DNA from: Xanthobacteraceae bacterium
Lineage (GTDB): Bacteria; Pseudomonadota; Alphaproteobacteria; Rhizobiales; Xanthobacteraceae
DNA: 36,688 nucleotides
Assembly: GCA_019746135.1 (NCBI GenBank)
Contig: JAIESI010000085.1
Coordinates: 1 to 36,688 of the forward strand
Direction: 5' to 3'
The position numbers and the translations under genes are program-made. Below, piece after piece: positions 33,515 to 36,688 of the stretch. Numbering within the stretch: the stretch's first letter is position 1; each line of letters starts with the position of its first letter. Under the pieces are notes generated by a model. The model did not search any database. It had not been told where the DNA came from and saw nothing but the letters and a program-made list of their open reading frames with translations.

Positions 33515-33677
33515 GCCGTGGAGTTTCCCACCGCTGTCAGGTTTGCACTGACTGACAGCCCAGAGCACTTCCGTCTAGCGTTGAACTGCGTAATCGGAAT
33601 GAGCCGGTTGCGGCACAATCCATCCCGTAAGTTCTTTGGGGCCCTGGCGTCGCCCATTCCGCCGGGGCCCTTTTTTT
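33515..33677 (+). ncRNA. Candidate plus-strand small RNA ending at an orphan terminator
   Basis: The plus strand here has no plausible gene, but contains a perfect 8-bp stem (GCTGTCAG 33533-33540, CTGACAGC 33552-33559) and ends in a strong intrinsic terminator. No clear -35/-10 pair was found, so the 5' end is a guess. It was not matched to any known RNA family from memory. Confidence 0.25.
33639..33677 (+). terminator. Strong plus-strand intrinsic terminator without an upstream gene
   Basis: GGGCCCTGGCG (33639-33649) pairs with CGCCGGGGCCC (33660-33670) over 11 bp with one G.U, followed by seven T residues and ATTTT. On the minus strand no T-run follows, so it terminates plus-strand transcription. 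The nearest plus-strand gene upstream is over 12 kb away. Confidence 0.85.
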
Positions 33678-33685
33678 ATTTTGAT

Positions 33686-34384
33686 TCAGCTTCGCTCCTT
33701 CTTCAGCCGCGCGATCGCCGCGCGCAGCTCCGGAATACCGTCGCCGGTTCGTGACGAGGTCGGCAGCACGTTCGGGAATGCCGCCGGGCGCTTCTTCAAC
33801 GCCGCCTCGACCGCAGCGATCCGCTCCTTCAATTCCGCGGCCTTCACCTGGTCGGCCTTGGTCAGCACGATCTGGTGGCTCACCGCGCTTTCGCCGAGCG
33901 CGTCGAGCGGCGGCAGGTCGGCGTCCTTCAGCCCGTGCCGCGCATCGATCAGCACATAGACGCGGGCGAGGTTGGTGCGGCCGCGCAGGTATTCGTGGAT
34001 CATCCGCGTCCACGCCTTCACCTTGTCCTTGGGCGCCGCGGCAAAGCCGTAGCCCGGCATGTCGACCAGCGTCAGCACCGGATCGCCGGCAAAGAAGATC
34101 AGCTCCTGGGTGCGGCCGGGTGTGTGCGAGGTGCGGGCGAGCGCGTTGCGCCCGGTCAGCGCGTTGATCAGGCTCGACTTGCCCACGTTCGACCGGCCGG
34201 CAAAGGCGATCTCGACGCCGCGCGGCTTGGGCAGCGACTCGAGCGAGCCCGCCGCGGTGGCGAAGCGCCATTCCTGCGCGAACAGCAGGCGGCCGGCTTC
34301 CCGCTCGGCGGAAGAAAAACCGGATGAAAAATCGGATGCAGCGCTCACGGCATTTAAGCTAGGCTCGCCGCCGCAGATTGTCAT
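33686..34384 (-). CDS. engB: Ribosome biogenesis GTPase EngB/YsxC
   Basis: The 232-residue GTPase aids assembly of the large ribosomal subunit. All GTP-binding motifs are present: G1 GRSNVGKSSLINAL, G2 around ARTSHTPGRTQEL, G3 VDMPGYGFA and G4 LTKADQVK. G5 lies near TSSRTGDGIPEL. The N-terminal 35 residues are variable. The start is uncertain: an ATG at 34384 or a GTG at 34348, neither with a clear ribosome-binding site. It is divergent from DUF1993 across 20 bp. Confidence 0.95.
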   Translation of the reverse strand: MTICGGEPSLNAVSAASDFSSGFSSAEREAGRLLFAQEWRFATAAGSLESLPKPRGVEIAFAGRSNVGKSSLINALTGRNALARTSHTPGRTQELIFFAGDPVLTLVDMPGYGFAAAPKDKVKAWTRMIHEYLRGRTNLARVYVLIDARHGLKDADLPPLDALGESAVSHQIVLTKADQVKAAELKERIAAVEAALKKRPAAFPNVLPTSSRTGDGIPELRAAIARLKKERS

Positions 34385-34404
34385 CCAACACGAGGCGAAT
34401 TCCC

Positions 34405-34920
34405 ATGCCGGTTTCCATGTATTCGGTGTCCATCCCGGTCTTCATGCAGCACCTGAACGGCCTGTCCGGGGTGCTCGACAAGGCGGCGGCCTGGGCCGCG
34501 GCACGCAAGGTCAACGAGGCGGACCTGCTCAACATGCGGCTGTCGCCGGACATGTTTCCGCTGGTGCGCCAGGTGCGCGCGGCGACCGATCATGCGGCGA
34601 ACGCCGCAGGCAGGCTTTCCGGCAAGGAGCTTCTGAAGTTTGCCAACGACGAGACCACGATCGCGGCGCTCAAGGAGCGCATCGCCAAGACCATCGAGTA
34701 TCTCAAGGGTGTGAAGCAGGGCGAGATCGACGGCACCGAGGGCAAGGAGATCAAGGTCACCTTCCCGAACGGCAATGTCCGCGAGTTCACCGGGCAAAGC
34801 CTGTTGCTCGGCAACGCCCTGCCGAACTTCTATTTCCACGCCACCACGGCCTACGACATCATCCGCCAGTGCGGCGTCGAGGTCGGCAAGCGCGATTTCA
34901 TGGGCAGCCCGCCGGCTTGA
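34405..34920 (+). CDS. DUF1993 family protein
   Basis: The 171-residue protein matches DUF1993, with MYSVSIPVFMQHLNGLSGVL at the N-terminus, FPLVRQVRAATDHAANAAGRLSG, and a C-terminal LPNFYFHATTAYDIIRQCGVEVGKRDFMG with conserved His and Asp/Arg. The four-helix arrangement resembles DinB-like proteins, but the function is unknown. GAGGCG precedes the ATG. It lies on the plus strand between engB and yidC, which are both on the minus strand, separating genes that are usually co-directional neighbours. Confidence 0.88.
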   Translation: MPVSMYSVSIPVFMQHLNGLSGVLDKAAAWAAARKVNEADLLNMRLSPDMFPLVRQVRAATDHAANAAGRLSGKELLKFANDETTIAALKERIAKTIEYLKGVKQGEIDGTEGKEIKVTFPNGNVREFTGQSLLLGNALPNFYFHATTAYDIIRQCGVEVGKRDFMGSPPA

Positions 34921-34936
34921 GGCGGCCGTAGCAATA

Positions 34937-34967
34937 AAAATGGCCGGGAGCACATCCCGGCCATTTT
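34937..34967. terminator. Bidirectional intrinsic terminator between DUF1993 and yidC
   Basis: AAAATGGCCGGGA (34937-34949), a 5-base loop, and TCCCGGCCATTTT (34955-34967) form a perfect 13-bp stem. The A-run and T-run flanks make it work in both directions for the convergent genes. Confidence 0.9.
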
Positions 34968-34989
34968 GGTTTGTCGGTGGAAACGCCCG

Positions 34990-36688
34990 CTACTTCTTGT
35001 CCTCGGGCGGCTTCTTCTTGCCGAACAGCTCCTTGAGGTTGTCCCACAGCTCGATCTTGGCACCGTGCCGGTGCATGATGAATGACTGCTGCAGCACCGA
35101 CAGCGTGTTGTTCCAGGCCCAGTAGATCACCAGGCCCGCCGAGAACGATGCCAGCATGAAGGTGAAGATCAGCGGCATCCAGTCGAAGATCATCTTCTGC
35201 GTCGGATCGGGCGGCGCGGGGTTGAGCTTCATCTGGAACCACATCGTGATGCCCATGATGATCGGCCAGAAGCCGACGTGCAGGAACTGGCCGAACACCG
35301 GGATCACCGTCGGGTCGAACGGCAGCAGTCCGAACAGGTTGAACAGGTTGGTCGGGTCCGGCGCCGACAGGTCCCTGATCCAGCCGTAGAACGGCGCATG
35401 CCGCATCTCGATCGAGATGAACAGCACCTTGTAGAGCGCGAAGAACACCGGCACCTGCACCAGGATCGGCAGGCAGCCGGCCAGCGGGTTGATCTGCTCC
35501 TTCTTGTAGAGCTCCATCAGCGCCTGCTGCTGCTTCATCTTGTCGTCGGCGTAGCGCTCGCGGATCGCCATCATCTCCGGCTGCACCGCCTTCATCTTCG
35601 CCATCGAGGCGTAGGATTTGTTGGCGAGCGGCAGGAACACGATCTTGATGATCAGCGTGATCAGCAGGATGGCGATGCCGAAGTTGCCGACGTGCGCGTA
35701 CAGCCAGTCGATCGCGTAGAACATCGGCTTGGTGATGAAGTGGAACCAGCCCCAGTCGATCAAGAGCTCGAAACGGTTCAGCCCGAGCTGCTTGTCGTAG
35801 CCGTCGACCACCGCCGTTTCCTTGGCGCCGGCGAACAGCCGCGTGGTGTGCGCCGTGGTTGCGCCCGGCGCTACGGTCTGCGCGTCGCCGAGATAATCGG
35901 TCTGGTAGGTCTTCTGCGCGCCGAGGAGTTCAAAGGAGAACTTGGTCTGCAGCGCCGCCTTGGGATCGGGCAGGAGCGTTGCCGCCCAGTACTTGTCGGT
36001 GATGCCGAGCCAGGCGTTGGTCGCCTTGAAGCTGACGTTCTTCTTGTCCTCGATCGCCTTGTAGGTGAACTCCTGCAGGCCCTGGTCGCCGATCACGCCG
36101 ATCAGGCCCTCGTGCAGGATGTAGTAGCCGAGCGTTTCCGGGGTGCCGTGGCGGCGGATCAGGCCGTAAGGATAAAGCGCGACCGGGGCGCTGCCCTTGT
36201 TGACCGCCTGGTTTTCGACCGTGATCAGGTACTTGTCGTCGATGTTGATGATCTTGCGGAACTCGAGCCCTTCGCCGTTGTCCCAGGTCAGCGTCACCGG
36301 CTTGCCGACACCGAGGGAGCCTGAGCCCACCTGCGTCCACACCGTGTTGCGGTCGGGGGTCTTCATCTGGGCGCCCGCGCCGCTGACCCAGCCGAACTCA
36401 GCGTAGAACGGGTGCGGGCTGCCCGCGGGCGACAGCAGCACGATCGGCGGCGATTTCGGATCGACCGTCTCGCGGTACTTGACCAGCGCGATATCGTCGA
36501 TCTGCGCGCCGCGCAGCGTCATCGAGCCGCGCAGGGTCGGCGTGTCGATCTGTACGCGCGGCGAGGCGGCGACCGCCGCCTCACGGGTCACCTGCAAGGT
36601 GGGCGTGGATACGCCGCCCTGGCCGGGCAGTTGCGCCGGCGCGCCGGCCTGTCCCGCCTGCGGCGCGGGAACCGGCTGGCCCGGCTGC
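34990..36688 (-). CDS. yidC: Membrane protein insertase YidC, N-terminus cut by the window
   Basis: About 565 residues are visible, and the frame stays open to the window edge, so the first membrane helix is missing. A Pro/Gln/Gly-rich linker leads into the large periplasmic beta-fold domain (about residues 40-330). The five-helix insertase core follows: FHFITKPMFYAIDWLYAHVGN, LITLIIKIVFLPLANKSYAS, NPLAGCLPILVQVPVFFALYK and WMPLIFTFMLASFSAGLVIYW. The C-terminal tail is KKKPPEDKK. YidC inserts proteins into the inner membrane with or without Sec. The TTG at 36597 is not the start. Confidence 0.96.
   Translation of the reverse strand, partial: QPGQPVPAPQAGQAGAPAQLPGQGGVSTPTLQVTREAAVAASPRVQIDTPTLRGSMTLRGAQIDDIALVKYRETVDPKSPPIVLLSPAGSPHPFYAEFGWVSGAGAQMKTPDRNTVWTQVGSGSLGVGKPVTLTWDNGEGLEFRKIINIDDKYLITVENQAVNKGSAPVALYPYGLIRRHGTPETLGYYILHEGLIGVIGDQGLQEFTYKAIEDKKNVSFKATNAWLGITDKYWAATLLPDPKAALQTKFSFELLGAQKTYQTDYLGDAQTVAPGATTAHTTRLFAGAKETAVVDGYDKQLGLNRFELLIDWGWFHFITKPMFYAIDWLYAHVGNFGIAILLITLIIKIVFLPLANKSYASMAKMKAVQPEMMAIRERYADDKMKQQQALMELYKKEQINPLAGCLPILVQVPVFFALYKVLFISIEMRHAPFYGWIRDLSAPDPTNLFNLFGLLPFDPTVIPVFGQFLHVGFWPIIMGITMWFQMKLNPAPPDPTQKMIFDWMPLIFTFMLASFSAGLVIYWAWNNTLSVLQQSFIMHRHGAKIELWDNLKELFGKKKPPEDKK

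Overview
The window is a chromosomal segment with high G+C content from an alphaproteobacterium of the order Hyphomicrobiales (Rhizobiales), most likely in or near the Bradyrhizobium/Nitrobacteraceae/Xanthobacteraceae group. Four things point there: the DnaX C-terminal domain type, the housekeeping order dnaX-ybaB-recR ... rmuC/def-fmt-truA ... dapE/dapD ... argB/engB/yidC, an NdvA/ChvA-type glucan exporter, and rhizobial-style palindromic intergenic mosaic repeats. Species cannot be fixed from the sequence alone. No tRNA, rRNA, CRISPR array or intact mobile element was seen.

Layout. 1-7.2 kb is housekeeping: the dnaX 3' end, ybaB and recR (+), an AmpG-type permease and rmuC (-), then def, fmt, a GNAT acetyltransferase and truA (+). 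7.2-15.4 kb is a long minus-strand run. In transcription order it holds a secreted isochorismatase-like protein, dapD, a DUF805 membrane protein, a HicB/HicA-like pair abutting dapE, the NdvA-type exporter, an SbmA/YddA-type ABC protein and a methyltransferase-like protein. 15.5-22.7 kb is accessory: an HxlR regulator, two alpha/beta hydrolases, a HAD nucleotidase, a secreted DUF1036 protein, a GlcG/HbpS-like protein, MgtC, a secreted von Willebrand A protein, a Bug/TctC solute-binding protein and a decayed IS630-type transposase.

22.7-31.6 kb starts with a composite repeat. It is followed by a tight four-gene minus-strand catabolic-looking operon (Gfo/Idh/MocA dehydrogenase, creatininase-family hydrolase, cupin, 2-hydroxyacid dehydrogenase), a flavin monooxygenase, an EamA exporter, and a translationally coupled operon of a GbsR/MarR regulator, a DUF4166 protein and a TIGR01777 membrane-anchored SDR. 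31.6-36.7 kb has a 0.5-kb hairpin-rich gap, argB, DUF423, a structured gap with an orphan plus-strand terminator, engB, DUF1993 on the opposite strand, and a truncated yidC.

How the genes work together: dapD and dapE supply the succinylase branch of diaminopimelate/lysine synthesis. Def, Fmt and TruA act in translation start and tRNA modification, YidC in membrane protein insertion, and DnaX, YbaB, RecR and RmuC in DNA replication and repair.

The best candidates for something undescribed are non-coding or organisational. They are the three consecutive hairpins sharing a TCGCAA loop near 31.9 kb, the repeat element whose termini match the local mosaic repeats but whose core is five tandem 36-bp hairpin units, the HicAB-like pair coupled to dapE, an SD-masking hairpin before dapD, and the four-gene catabolic operon.
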